DNA of 64,000 bases from contig NC_013746.1 in the NCBI RefSeq assembly GCF_000025325.1, positions 116,782 to 180,781 of the forward strand. Direction: 5' to 3'. This stretch comes from Haloterrigena turkmenica DSM 5511 (GTDB lineage: Archaea; Halobacteriota; Halobacteria; Halobacteriales; Natrialbaceae). The notes under the pieces were generated by a model. The model worked only from the letters and a program-made list of their open reading frames with translations. It was not told where the DNA came from and searched no databases. Positions within the stretch are counted from its first letter, which is position 1, and each line of letters opens with the position of its first letter. The position numbers were made by a program, and so were the translations under genes. Shown here piece by piece: positions 42,295-51,936 of this stretch.

Positions 42295-43213
42295 GGGTGA
42301 GTTCACTCTTCGTTTCAAGGAACTGTGGGCGAGCTTCCGTTCGGGGATCGAACGCTGGGCTCTCGATCGGCTGGACGACGCGACAGACGTCAGCGTGCAA
42401 CGAGTAGGGCACGCGAAGCAGACGGCTCCGGTCGGCGGTCACAACGGGATCGATCGGAATCTCATAACGCTCGAGCAGGAGGTCGTTGAGCACTTCTCGG
42501 CTTTTCTCGTCGTACCCATATTCAAGATCCTCATCAAGCAGGTAGACGTGAACGCCTTGACCGGAATAGACGACCATCGTCTCCTCGGCAGCAAACACAT
42601 CCATGAAGATCTCACGCGTTTTGAAGCCATACTCGATCGCACGGTCGATATCCTCGAACGAGTAGGGATACCCCGTCGGGTCGGCGTCACGAATCTCAGT
42701 CTCGGCGAGCAACGTGTCGTCACGACTCGCATCTGCTGATTGGATCTCGAGGTCGGTCTCGTCAAGCTCGCGTTCAGCGCGTGCTGTGGCGATATCTTTC
42801 GCATCGATATCGACCGCGAGAACCCACGATCGGTCCCAGTTGTCTAACCCGTAGTAGACGCCATCCGAAATCGGATCGCTCTTCTCGAGCAGATCGGGAT
42901 CGGCCAACGCGTACTCACTCCCCTGGAACGGGTCATACCGTGCAGGAGATTGGATGAACGAGACGAGTTCTTCGACGTTGCTGAAGTTCTGTGCAATCGG
43001 CTTTCCATCTGAGGTGGTACGCCACGTCGGCCGTCGAATGAAGTCTCGGTCAGGTCGCTTCTCTTTGCGGATGGGATGGCGCTCGCGGAAGCTGATCCCG
43101 AACTCTTTCGGTCCCGTTGGGGTGATAAACGGCGGTAACTGATCTACATACTCGGGGAACTCCTCGGTATAGTACGCATAGACCTCGCCACGGGTTGCCT
43201 GTCGCCAGGTCAT
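42287..43213 (-). CDS. PriS-like primase catalytic subunit
   Basis: 308 residues. Archaeo-eukaryotic primase motifs in order: DxD in VLAVDIDAKD (D135, D137), SGxGxH in YSGQGVHVYLLDE (S217, H222), and the third acidic motif in IDPVVTADRSRLLRVPYSLH (D255, D261), which mirrors the PriS VT.D..RL.R.P.SLH signature. Shorter than chromosomal PriS and lacking its zinc knuckle. It is 56 bases after the VirD4-like gene in the same direction. Confidence 0.85.
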   Translation of the reverse strand: MTWRQATRGEVYAYYTEEFPEYVDQLPPFITPTGPKEFGISFRERHPIRKEKRPDRDFIRRPTWRTTSDGKPIAQNFSNVEELVSFIQSPARYDPFQGSEYALADPDLLEKSDPISDGVYYGLDNWDRSWVLAVDIDAKDIATARAERELDETDLEIQSADASRDDTLLAETEIRDADPTGYPYSFEDIDRAIEYGFKTREIFMDVFAAEETMVVYSGQGVHVYLLDEDLEYGYDEKSREVLNDLLLERYEIPIDPVVTADRSRLLRVPYSLHADVCRVVQPIESPAFDPRTEARPQFLETKSELTHD

Positions 43214-43269
43214 AAGGGTCTACCACCGGTGAGTTCGAATGTCATGTCAACCGTCATTATTCAACTCGT

Positions 43270-46200
43270 TTAAGTCAGCTTTCTGAAGGTGTGGATAGTC
43301 GTCATTCCATCGGCTTCGAATCCTTCGACTGCCTCCTGGAGAAGTGAACATGAGTTAGCTGTTCGACCGCTCACATTCTCAGGGAGACGTTCTGCATCGG
43401 CGAGTACATTCACGATCTCGCCAGCGTCGTCACGTGACGGGAACGCCCACACGGCATCCGTGTCGACCGCAGCCATCTTCTCGTAATCATTCACAACTGC
43501 TTCCGCGTTATTTGACGTCATCTCCACTTCTCCAACCCATACGAGTTCGTTGTCGCCGCCGAACGCGGCAACGTCGAAAATCGTCTCCGAGGACTGCTGG
43601 TAGTATCGCTCCACTCGACCGACCTCCTCGAGAGTCTCGAGCCAGCGCGCCAGGAGTTCGACTCCAACTTTGTGTGGCGTCTTCTCTCCAAGATCACCAA
43701 TCCCCGGTTGGGCGGTAATTGTCTCGCCGAGAAGCTCTCGTCCATCCGGAAGCACCGTATAGTACGGTCGTCGGTCCACCTTCCCTTTCTCGAGCAGCTC
43801 GAGTTCGATCAACACGTCAACGTCAACCCCATCGAGATCCTCTTGTAATTCGCCCATCCCTTCTAACAGCGTGTAATTCGGGAGGTCACGGTTCATCGCG
43901 TCAAGAACACGTTTGAGGAAGATCGCATCGTCTCGAGAGAGCCCCCGCCGCCGAAGTTCATCGTCCGAGACTGGGCATTCCTCTTCGTCCGTAGACGAAT
44001 CGAAGAAGGCGGCTCCATTTGCAACGTCAACTGGATCGTCATCGGTGGTCTCCGCTTTACTGCTATCGTCTCTATCATCGTACTGATCGTCGGCCCTGTC
44101 GTCAAGGCTGATCTCATCGAGCGGCTGCTGGGCTTCTACGTCCTCACTCTCTTCGTCGAACACCTCCATCTCTTCACCCTGGTCTTCGTCCAGCGCCGGC
44201 GGCGTGCCAGCCCGCCGATCTGTATCGCTCCAATTCGACCACTCCATCGCGTCCTCGTGGGACGGTACGTACAACCCGTATTCGTCCTCTGTCCGCTCGA
44301 GCACCTCCGGCAGAAGCTCTTCGTCGAATTGCTGCTGTTCGGCCGCTGTCAACGGCTCGTCGCTTTCTGGGTGCCCGCTTATGATCGGGGGCGAGTGCAG
44401 AGTCAACGGCGCTGGTCGCTCCTCACCGAATCCAGGGGAGACGAGTTTCGTGAACCACTCGCCCGCTGCCATCCGGTTGTTCCGGTTCCGGACATCCTCC
44501 ACAGACAACTCGTCGTGCGTGAACGTCTTCGCAAACCGATCCTTCATCGAGATATCACCAATCAGTTTCGTATGCACCTCCGTCAGCAGTTCCTCGTACG
44601 CACCGTTCCCATTGTGGTACTTCTTGACCTGCTCGGGATACTGCATGATGAAGCCAAGGCTCAGTCCCGACGATCGGCCCTGAGGGAGCAGTTGATCGGC
44701 GACCAGTTCGGTTGCGACGAACGGTGCAGCCTCTTCCATGATAACGTTGACCACGTTCTCAGGGTTCGTCCGCCGCCGTCGTTGGATCGAGTGCCACAGA
44801 TCACTCAACATCACTGTGGTGAACCCACGCTGGGCGTCGAGCGTGAGATCGCCGAGGTCGAACAGAATCGTGACATCTTCATCGAGGAACTCACTGAAGT
44901 CGAAGTGGGTCTCCTGCTGGTGGAAGCCGTAGAGATCGTCTCCGGTGGATTCGACTTCGCGACCGGGTTTGTGTCGAAGCATCCAGTGAAGGTGGCGATC
45001 CTCTTTCAGTTTGTTCAGCCGGTTCATCACCGCTCCCATCGTCGTGTCGAACTGATTTTCGTCCTTGGCGAACTGCGCGGCGAGTGAGTCGTGGATGTCG
45101 GCATTGATCTCCGAAACCTCCGGCAGCTCCTGATGATGGTGCATTCGCGTCGCGGCCTCGACGAGATCATCCAACCCGAAGACGTCGTCACCGTGTTTCG
45201 GATCGAACAACGCTTGGATCAGGAACGTCAGAATTTCGTTCGCCACGAACGCCTGTTCGTACTTCTCCGCTCCCATGATCATCCGCATCAGCTCATGGAA
45301 GTGATCGACTTTCTCCTTGACTGCCGTCTCCCGATCGTTCCCCTTGAGCGCTGATCGAATATCGAAGAACGAGATGGCTGGCAGTGTTCCTGGCTCCCGG
45401 AAGTAGTACACGTCGTCGAGGTTCCCGAATTTCTTGTAGTGGGCCATCAGGTAGTTTTTACACATGTTGTCGCCTTTCGGATCGAAGAGGACGTTCGGGC
45501 CGGGTGTCGTCTCGGCGAGCGAGCGCAACATGTGATACGTGACTTGGCTTTTCCCAGAGCCAGTCGCGCCACAGAGCAACCAGTGGCGCGACTGACGGTT
45601 TGGTGGTAACCGAAGCGGGCCCTCGACAGCACTGTTGGCGTCCTGACCGAGGAACATCCCCGTGGTATACTGACGGCGTTGGGCGGTGTCCAACCCAGGA
45701 AGAGTCGTGCGGCTTTCGGGATTTGCGTGCGTTTCTTTGACCGCCTCGTCGGTGAGATGCTCGGTACTGGGGACGATGACCATGTTGCAGAGTTCGGCGG
45801 GATCGAGATGGAGATCGGGTTCGGACCGGCTCACCCGCCCACCAGCAACAACCTCACCCTCGAGAAACCGATTGAAACAGCGTCGCGACTGCTTGCGCCG
45901 GCTGCGCTCAAGAACTCCTTTCTCGTGGAGGGGTTCGCTCTCGAGTTTATAGTAGTCGCCAGCAAGCGGATCGAACACGGTACTCAGGTTCCGGAGGTCG
46001 TGTTCAATTTCAGATGTGTCGCTCAGAGACGAGTTCGTGGGGACAGTCACCGCCCGCAGGTTGGTCGTGAACGTATGTCCCCAGTCTTCGTTTTTGATCT
46101 CAGCGATGCGCTCAGATCGAGATTCACTGAGTGACTCTGACCGCGATGAGGACGACTCGGTGTTCTTTGGACCGCGTACAAACTCTTGAAAGGCCACGGT

Positions 46201-47802
46201 GATTTCACCAGCCAACGTATCGCGTCCCTGTTCGATTTCGTCGATGTGGTATTCACCCTCTCTCGTCAGGTCGGGCTCGCCTTCGAACGCGGCCTGGAAG
46301 ACGATCGGGTGATCGGTGGTTGCAAAATGATCGATCAGCACGGTCAGCGGCGCGTGTGAGCTCGCCTTCGTTCGATCGTCCTCACCCATCTGCCCATCGA
46401 ACTTCTTGATCGCCGCCATCGGATCTCCACTGCCGGTCCACCGCAACCCATATGGTTCAACTTCATCCGGATGTGGCCGAGCGAGTACTCCCTCACTAGT
46501 GTCGACTGGCGTCTCGAGAGAGAACGTGAGCGACCCTGGATCGCGGTTTTCTGCGTTCTCTTTCGCACGGAGTGCATCGAGGTCAACACTCGGGAGTTGC
46601 GTGCCGAGTGGGTGACTGGACTCAGGATCAGAACCTTCTGTATCGGACGTAGAATCGAAAGCCTCCGTACTGGTGCTCTCTTCGGCAGTGCTGTCTCGAT
46701 CGACCTGCTCGCTGATGGCCGTCGCTCCTCCATCAGCAAGCGTCGGTTCGGAGCCACGAACACGAACGAGCGCTTCGACCTCCGCGGGCGTACACTGGAG
46801 CGTCCCGTTCTCGAGAGCGGTTTCAAACTCGTCGTACGAGTACTGCTGTGGAGTGATGAGCTTCTCCGCAAAGTCAACAGTCATACGTTCGATTTCCACG
46901 GAGTCGGGGTAGGCCGAGTTGAGCCGATCGTAGAGCGTGGACAGGTGTTGTTCGCAAGTGTAGTAGAATTCGATCGGAGAGTCCGTCCCGTCGCTGTAGA
47001 TCACAAACTCGAACGTGAGCGGATCGGGATCCGAAAGCGGGTTGAGCTGTTGCCACCACGACAGTCCACCTCGTCGGACGTCGTGCAAGGGACGGATCTG
47101 GTTGATGACTTCCGGTGGCGCTCGTTCGCCCGTCGATGGAACGACTCGGATGTACTCTTGGGTGCGCTCGAGCGGCGAGCTAGCGGACGCCTCAAGCTCG
47201 AGCACTCGTTCGTGAAGCTCTGTTGGGTCCTCGATCGCCCAGCACTGGATTTCGGGCGACGTGTGGTCGAACGTACTGAACGTGACAGTGCCATACGACA
47301 GCAGCTGGCCGATGAGCGACTGCTGAAAAGTGGTGTCGACGACACGGTCGAGGTGAAGCTTCGTGAATCCATCGCCACGAATTCCCCGCGTGCGGACGTA
47401 GAGGTTCTCCGACGTGAGGACGTACGTGGTTCGAAGCGCCCGAACAATCGGACGCATACCGATCGCGACGCCTGTCAGACCAACCAGAATGGGGACAGCA
47501 CTCAGCCACCAGAGTGGAATCTCGGCAGTGATGAGTGCTGTCTCGAGCGTATAGGACTCGAGTCCGACGAGCGACAGTCCTGTTGTGATCCCAGCGATGC
47601 TCTTGGTCCCAAGAGCGAGCGCGACCGCCACGAAGCCGAGTGCAACCAGAAATGCCCGAAATCCGCCTCGAAACAGTGGTGTACCGGACCACTGCGCATT
47701 CAGGTCGGAGACCTGCTTCACTTGCTCGTCCTCTGCAACGATCCACTCGAGCGACTCAGCGTCGATATCGGAGGGTCCCTCGGTTTTCTCAGTCGTCTGC
47801 AT
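43270..47802 (-). CDS. VirD4/TraG-like coupling ATPase, 1510 aa, with PH-like and C-terminal nuclease-like regions
   Basis: TM pair at about 45-125, then a bacterial-PH-like domain (YVLTSENLYVRTRGIRGDGF, RVVDTTFQQSLIGQLLSYGT). Long central region. Walker A GATGSGKS at about 744-751; Walker B VIMEEAAPF at about 1018. Acidic linker about 1215-1290, winged-helix-like part, then IFDVAAFGGDNELVWVGEVE near the end, a D...ExE pattern that recalls restriction-type nucleases (inferred). VirD4 proteins bring DNA to the transfer channel. It overlaps the VirB4 gene by 14 bases. About twice the usual VirD4 length. Confidence 0.85.
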   Translation of the reverse strand: MQTTEKTEGPSDIDAESLEWIVAEDEQVKQVSDLNAQWSGTPLFRGGFRAFLVALGFVAVALALGTKSIAGITTGLSLVGLESYTLETALITAEIPLWWLSAVPILVGLTGVAIGMRPIVRALRTTYVLTSENLYVRTRGIRGDGFTKLHLDRVVDTTFQQSLIGQLLSYGTVTFSTFDHTSPEIQCWAIEDPTELHERVLELEASASSPLERTQEYIRVVPSTGERAPPEVINQIRPLHDVRRGGLSWWQQLNPLSDPDPLTFEFVIYSDGTDSPIEFYYTCEQHLSTLYDRLNSAYPDSVEIERMTVDFAEKLITPQQYSYDEFETALENGTLQCTPAEVEALVRVRGSEPTLADGGATAISEQVDRDSTAEESTSTEAFDSTSDTEGSDPESSHPLGTQLPSVDLDALRAKENAENRDPGSLTFSLETPVDTSEGVLARPHPDEVEPYGLRWTGSGDPMAAIKKFDGQMGEDDRTKASSHAPLTVLIDHFATTDHPIVFQAAFEGEPDLTREGEYHIDEIEQGRDTLAGEITVAFQEFVRGPKNTESSSSRSESLSESRSERIAEIKNEDWGHTFTTNLRAVTVPTNSSLSDTSEIEHDLRNLSTVFDPLAGDYYKLESEPLHEKGVLERSRRKQSRRCFNRFLEGEVVAGGRVSRSEPDLHLDPAELCNMVIVPSTEHLTDEAVKETHANPESRTTLPGLDTAQRRQYTTGMFLGQDANSAVEGPLRLPPNRQSRHWLLCGATGSGKSQVTYHMLRSLAETTPGPNVLFDPKGDNMCKNYLMAHYKKFGNLDDVYYFREPGTLPAISFFDIRSALKGNDRETAVKEKVDHFHELMRMIMGAEKYEQAFVANEILTFLIQALFDPKHGDDVFGLDDLVEAATRMHHHQELPEVSEINADIHDSLAAQFAKDENQFDTTMGAVMNRLNKLKEDRHLHWMLRHKPGREVESTGDDLYGFHQQETHFDFSEFLDEDVTILFDLGDLTLDAQRGFTTVMLSDLWHSIQRRRRTNPENVVNVIMEEAAPFVATELVADQLLPQGRSSGLSLGFIMQYPEQVKKYHNGNGAYEELLTEVHTKLIGDISMKDRFAKTFTHDELSVEDVRNRNNRMAAGEWFTKLVSPGFGEERPAPLTLHSPPIISGHPESDEPLTAAEQQQFDEELLPEVLERTEDEYGLYVPSHEDAMEWSNWSDTDRRAGTPPALDEDQGEEMEVFDEESEDVEAQQPLDEISLDDRADDQYDDRDDSSKAETTDDDPVDVANGAAFFDSSTDEEECPVSDDELRRRGLSRDDAIFLKRVLDAMNRDLPNYTLLEGMGELQEDLDGVDVDVLIELELLEKGKVDRRPYYTVLPDGRELLGETITAQPGIGDLGEKTPHKVGVELLARWLETLEEVGRVERYYQQSSETIFDVAAFGGDNELVWVGEVEMTSNNAEAVVNDYEKMAAVDTDAVWAFPSRDDAGEIVNVLADAERLPENVSGRTANSCSLLQEAVEGFEADGMTTIHTFRKLT

Positions 47803-50470
47803 CGGTTGTCACCTCCGTGGTCGGGGAGGGTTCTCCACTCGCTGTCGCTGGTTCACACATCGAGCTGGCAGCACCAGCCCACTCATCAAGCAACATGAGC
47901 GGGATCGACGTCTCCTCTGAAAGTGACTCGGTATCTGCCACAGCGAGCTCGCCAACCGTCTCGACACCCGCTTCAGCGAGATACCCTGCGTACGTCTCGC
48001 CGATTCCAGTGATCGTGGTGAGATCGTCTTCTGGATCCGCTGCCGCTTCAGCACGGGAATCCTCCGCTCCCTTCTCATGCGGTTCCTCTACTGCTTCTTC
48101 ATGCGGTTCCTCCGCTCCCTCATCTGCAGCTGCTGTCGCTCCTTGACTGGCCTCAACAGTCTCACTAACGTCTCTTTCGTGATATTCGGTCTCCACATCA
48201 GCTCGCTCCCGATCGGCGTTCTCGACGACCGCCTCATCGGTCTCGGGCTCCTTGTCGATCTCATTCAAGTCCACCTTCTCGAGCACCGACTCCGGAATCT
48301 CGTACTCATCAAGTCGGCCCTCTGCGGCAAGGAACCCGGCGTCGTCGGCGTCGATATACCGGTTCTCGGCGAGATACTCCCACGGATCGAGATCATCGTC
48401 GAGGACGGAGACTTCGTAGTCGTTCACGTGGAGGGCAAGTGGTTTCGACCACTCATTGACTTCGAGCAAAAACTCCGAGTAGCCCCCGTCTTCGCCAGTC
48501 TGGGCCGTCGTCAGGAACGTTTGCTCCGAGGGGGTGAGGTCGTGGAAGTCGATCATCTCGTCGCTGACCGACTCGTGGTGGAAGATTTGCTTGATATCAC
48601 AGAGATTGTAGACGTTGCGCGCTTTCTCGGCGGCCTCCTTGGACTGGTCGTCTGACTGGGCGACGAATTCATCGACAGTCTGGGAGATAAGCGTGATTGC
48701 GGTATTGAAGTGGCGACTGTGCCGGATGAACAGATCGATCATATCTGTCGTCGCCTCCCGCCGCAACAGGTAGTGAGCCTCGTCGATCGTCACCTGTGTC
48801 CGGCGGTCGTGATCGCTGGCCGCTCGCTGGTAGATCCAGTCGAACATCACGTGCATAAACAGTGGTGCCTGCCCCGTATCGGAGAACATCGACATGTCAA
48901 TGACGACTAAGCGATTGTCGAGTTCGACGTTCGTCCGGCCGGTCAGATTGTCGTTCTCGCCGCCCTTCTGGAACGCCTCGAGACCAAGCAGCAATTGGTA
49001 GGCGTACTGCTCGTCGCCATCCCGAAACCGTGTCTCGAGCTGGTCAATCTCGGGCCATACCCGCTCGTCGTTCGCATCCCCGTGGAGTTCCAGGAATTCC
49101 GATGGCAGGCCACCGTCTGCGATTTCCGCGAGGATATCAAGGAGGTCCTTGATCGTTGGGCTCGTGTTCTCGTGGGTCGCCGTCTCTTCCGTGATGCCGT
49201 ACTGGAGGTAGGCAAGTCGGACCGCTCGCCGCAGGATTCCCTCCTGTTCCTTGCTCAACGACTGCTCGGCCACCGCCGAGAAATGGATGCGAAACAGCTC
49301 CATCACCGAGCGCAGTTTCTTCTTAAACGGATCGTCCACAGCGTCGTCGATACCGCGCTGGATCTCGAGGGGGTTGACTGTGTTATCGCCGCCGAAGCGG
49401 ATTACTTGCCCACCAAGATCGTTCGCGAAGTCGACGAAGTCTCCAAGCGGATCGAGAACCAGCATCTCGATCTCGGGGTCCATCATCAATCGATGGTACA
49501 TCTCGTGTTTCTCGGCGAACGTCTTTCCGGAGCCCATTGTACCGGCGATTGCCTTCGAGTACGAGGAGAGCTCGTATCTGTCGAGGATTACGGGTGTGTT
49601 CGTCGTATCAAACCCATAGAAGATCCCCTCGGGATCGGTAATCACCGGCTCAATGAACGGAAACATCGTGCCGATGGCAGTCTCCTGCATCAACTGGGTC
49701 GACTTGATTGAATCGTCACCGAGCGGACTGAGTGCGTCCTGTGATTCGACTTGCCGTTTCTCGAGGGGGACTGCTTCCGCGTTCGCGGTACTGAGCGAAT
49801 CAACGACGCGTTCGGTTGCCTCGTTGAGCTCCTGTTCGCTGTCGGCGACTACCTCGATGTAGATCGCGAAGTCGAATAATTTCGTCTCCCCGAGGATGAT
49901 GTCCCAGATCAACTCCTGGACCATGTCACGGTCGGCCTCCTCCTCGTGGGTGTCGGTCTGGCTCTTCTCGTGTTTCTTGTGGAGGCGAGCCCGTAACTGG
50001 GTGAGGCGTTTCTGCAACTTACGGAGAACCGACCCAGTATCGCGTGGCTGGATGTGTTGCGTGACCCGAACGTGATCGTTCGTCGTATACAGTTCATCGA
50101 GCCAACCCAAGGGGACGCGTTCGGGGTAGCCGTGGATCGTCAGCGTACGGACGAACTTGTCGTTGCGGATCATGTACCCCGATTCAAAGAAGTTGGAGAC
50201 TTCTTTCAGCTTTCGTGGGGCGATGATATCCCGGTCGGCAAGCGACTGTTCAGTGTCGTCCTGGACGACACCCAGTCGGAACTCACCTTCGTCGACCTCC
50301 TCGAGTTCGAGGAGATGCTCGGCTTGCTCGCGGATGTTTTCCTTGGTGAGGTCGTCGCCGTTGGCCTCGACGATCGCTGCTGCCCGGTCGAACGTCTCGT
50401 CATCGATCTCCTTGAGCGTGTGCTTACTACCCGAGGTGAGACGAGAACGAAGCCCTGAGAGGAGGCCCAT
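47789..50470 (-). CDS. VirB4/TraC-like transfer ATPase with C-terminal HhH domain
   Basis: 893 residues. Walker A AGTMGSGKTFAEKHEM (about 307-320), Walker B VTIDEAHYLL (about 557-566), and the arginine-finger-like RHSRHFNTAITLISQ typical of VirB4. Residues 1-60 are charged. Residues 810-865 hold helix-hairpin-helix motifs (LTTITGIGETYAGYLAEAGV) after a repeated EEPHE/EKGAEDS linker. It overlaps both neighbours. VirB4 powers pilus or channel assembly; the HhH tail suggests DNA contact. Confidence 0.88.
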   Translation of the reverse strand: MGLLSGLRSRLTSGSKHTLKEIDDETFDRAAAIVEANGDDLTKENIREQAEHLLELEEVDEGEFRLGVVQDDTEQSLADRDIIAPRKLKEVSNFFESGYMIRNDKFVRTLTIHGYPERVPLGWLDELYTTNDHVRVTQHIQPRDTGSVLRKLQKRLTQLRARLHKKHEKSQTDTHEEEADRDMVQELIWDIILGETKLFDFAIYIEVVADSEQELNEATERVVDSLSTANAEAVPLEKRQVESQDALSPLGDDSIKSTQLMQETAIGTMFPFIEPVITDPEGIFYGFDTTNTPVILDRYELSSYSKAIAGTMGSGKTFAEKHEMYHRLMMDPEIEMLVLDPLGDFVDFANDLGGQVIRFGGDNTVNPLEIQRGIDDAVDDPFKKKLRSVMELFRIHFSAVAEQSLSKEQEGILRRAVRLAYLQYGITEETATHENTSPTIKDLLDILAEIADGGLPSEFLELHGDANDERVWPEIDQLETRFRDGDEQYAYQLLLGLEAFQKGGENDNLTGRTNVELDNRLVVIDMSMFSDTGQAPLFMHVMFDWIYQRAASDHDRRTQVTIDEAHYLLRREATTDMIDLFIRHSRHFNTAITLISQTVDEFVAQSDDQSKEAAEKARNVYNLCDIKQIFHHESVSDEMIDFHDLTPSEQTFLTTAQTGEDGGYSEFLLEVNEWSKPLALHVNDYEVSVLDDDLDPWEYLAENRYIDADDAGFLAAEGRLDEYEIPESVLEKVDLNEIDKEPETDEAVVENADRERADVETEYHERDVSETVEASQGATAAADEGAEEPHEEAVEEPHEKGAEDSRAEAAADPEDDLTTITGIGETYAGYLAEAGVETVGELAVADTESLSEETSIPLMLLDEWAGAASSMCEPATASGEPSPTTEVTTDADD

Positions 50471-51420
50471 CAGTACTCTCCCCCCGTTTTGGTCGCTTGA
50501 TTGAACTTCTCGAACTGCGGGTCGACATGGTTGTAGTAGTGGTACAGGATTTCCATGGTTTCCTGACGGTCGGTTACCTGGTCGATCGAGACTTCCGTCC
50601 GGCCGAGCTTGTTCGTAATCCGGCGCTGGCGCTGTCTCACTTCGCGAATGCAGAGCTCAGTTCGTGCGTCTTCGTGTGACTCACCGAATGGTGTGTGAGC
50701 AAGCACTCGCGAGCAGGCAGCGCCGATGAGCGGGAGATTGCCAAGCTGGCTCAGAACGCTTCCCGTGTCGAGATTCTTGTGGACTTGATCGGCCTCGACA
50801 CGGGTGACGATGTAGAAATCGCGTTGTTTGAGGTCGGCGTCTGTAATCCGGTCGCTCGCCCACTGGATGTAGAACTTCCGTCCATACTGGAGGATCGGCG
50901 TCTCTTCTCGAGCAGTCGTACTCGACGATGCCGTGTAGAAGCGCTCAAGATGCCCCGTAAGGTCAAACGTTTTCGGGTAGCAGGGGACGGCCACGCTGAA
51001 CTCGAGCGACATCAGGAAGGACATATACGCGCTCATCGTGTCGTGTCTGGCCTGTTCACTGAGCGAGAGCCAGTTCTGTGGATGGACTTTCAAGAGGCCG
51101 ATATAGCTGTCACCGTCGACGGCGATACCATCCTCCCGGACGTAGTCGAAGCTGAGTGTCTCCTGGGTCGTTGTCGATCCACCAAGGCGATCCTTGAGGT
51201 CGAAGTGATCACGCGCTCGGGAGCGCTCTCGAGCGGTTGGGAGGTCTGTGTCGATATCGTCAAGGAATTTGTCGAGTGCTCGTAGGACCTCGAGGTCGGA
51301 CTCGGGTGTAGGCGGCGTGTGATCACTGCTGGCAGTCGACTGGACAACGGGATCCTCGCCCTCTTCGTGTGATTCTGAGGCTGTTTCGGTGGCTGTCTCG
51401 TCAGTGGGTGTAGTTTCCAT
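50470..51420 (-). CDS. stand-alone VirB4/TraC N-domain-like protein
   Basis: 316 residues with no Walker motif. After a 50-residue acidic start the core (DYVREDGIAVDGDSYIGLLK, HPQNWLSLSEQARHDTMSAY, FYIVTRVE) resembles the N-terminal domain that in bacterial VirB4/TraC precedes the ATPase. Immediately upstream of the VirB4 ATPase gene (one-base overlap) and six bases after PrgI, so a split VirB4 is likely. Confidence 0.65.
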   Translation of the reverse strand: METTPTDETATETASESHEEGEDPVVQSTASSDHTPPTPESDLEVLRALDKFLDDIDTDLPTARERSRARDHFDLKDRLGGSTTTQETLSFDYVREDGIAVDGDSYIGLLKVHPQNWLSLSEQARHDTMSAYMSFLMSLEFSVAVPCYPKTFDLTGHLERFYTASSSTTAREETPILQYGRKFYIQWASDRITDADLKQRDFYIVTRVEADQVHKNLDTGSVLSQLGNLPLIGAACSRVLAHTPFGESHEDARTELCIREVRQRQRRITNKLGRTEVSIDQVTDRQETMEILYHYYNHVDPQFEKFNQATKTGGEY

Positions 51421-51426
51421 TGTCGA

Positions 51427-51825
51427 TCACCGTCTGTCGGCTTCCGCTTCCTGCTCGGCTTCGATCGTCTCGATATCGAGGCCAGCCTGCCGAACGTGGA
51501 CGACGTCCTGGGCGACGGGTGTCTCTGGTTCGGGTCGCGTTCTCCGGTTGTGGTACTCGTTCGAGCCGAGATAGTACTCGGCGGCAGCACGGGCGTAGCT
51601 GATGGGTCGTTGGCCAGCAGGGGAAACTAGCAGGGTGAGGATGCCGATGGCGAGTCCGATCCCGCCGGCACCCAGGAACAATGTCCCAGTGAAGCCGAGG
51701 CTTTGGGCGATACCCATGGCCAAGAACGGGACCACGAGAACCTCGCCAGCTTCTCGGGCGGTCAACCCGAAAACCAACTTCGTATTAACGACACGTCCTG
51801 CGATAGGGAATGTTTCCATAGGCAA
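51427..51825 (-). CDS. PrgI/VirB3-like membrane protein
   Basis: 132 residues. Start METFPIAGRVVNTKLVFGLT, then two membrane segments (EVLVVPFLAMGIAQSLGFTG, LFLGAGGIGLAIGILTLLVS), then a soluble tail. The FPIAGRV...FGLT...EV pattern and position next to VirB4 match PrgI/VirB3, which joins VirB4 to the membrane channel. The AT-rich 51826-51936 gap upstream may hold an internal promoter. Confidence 0.75.
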   Translation of the reverse strand: MPMETFPIAGRVVNTKLVFGLTAREAGEVLVVPFLAMGIAQSLGFTGTLFLGAGGIGLAIGILTLLVSPAGQRPISYARAAAEYYLGSNEYHNRRTRPEPETPVAQDVVHVRQAGLDIETIEAEQEAEADRR

Positions 51826-51936
51826 TATGTATGTCTTAGGGATATCTAGTTAAAAGTTACTTCCAATTTTGATGTTCCAATGGGAAGAGCATTTGAATGA
51901 TATTACGGTCCCACCTACCTCTTGCTAGGCACGGTC

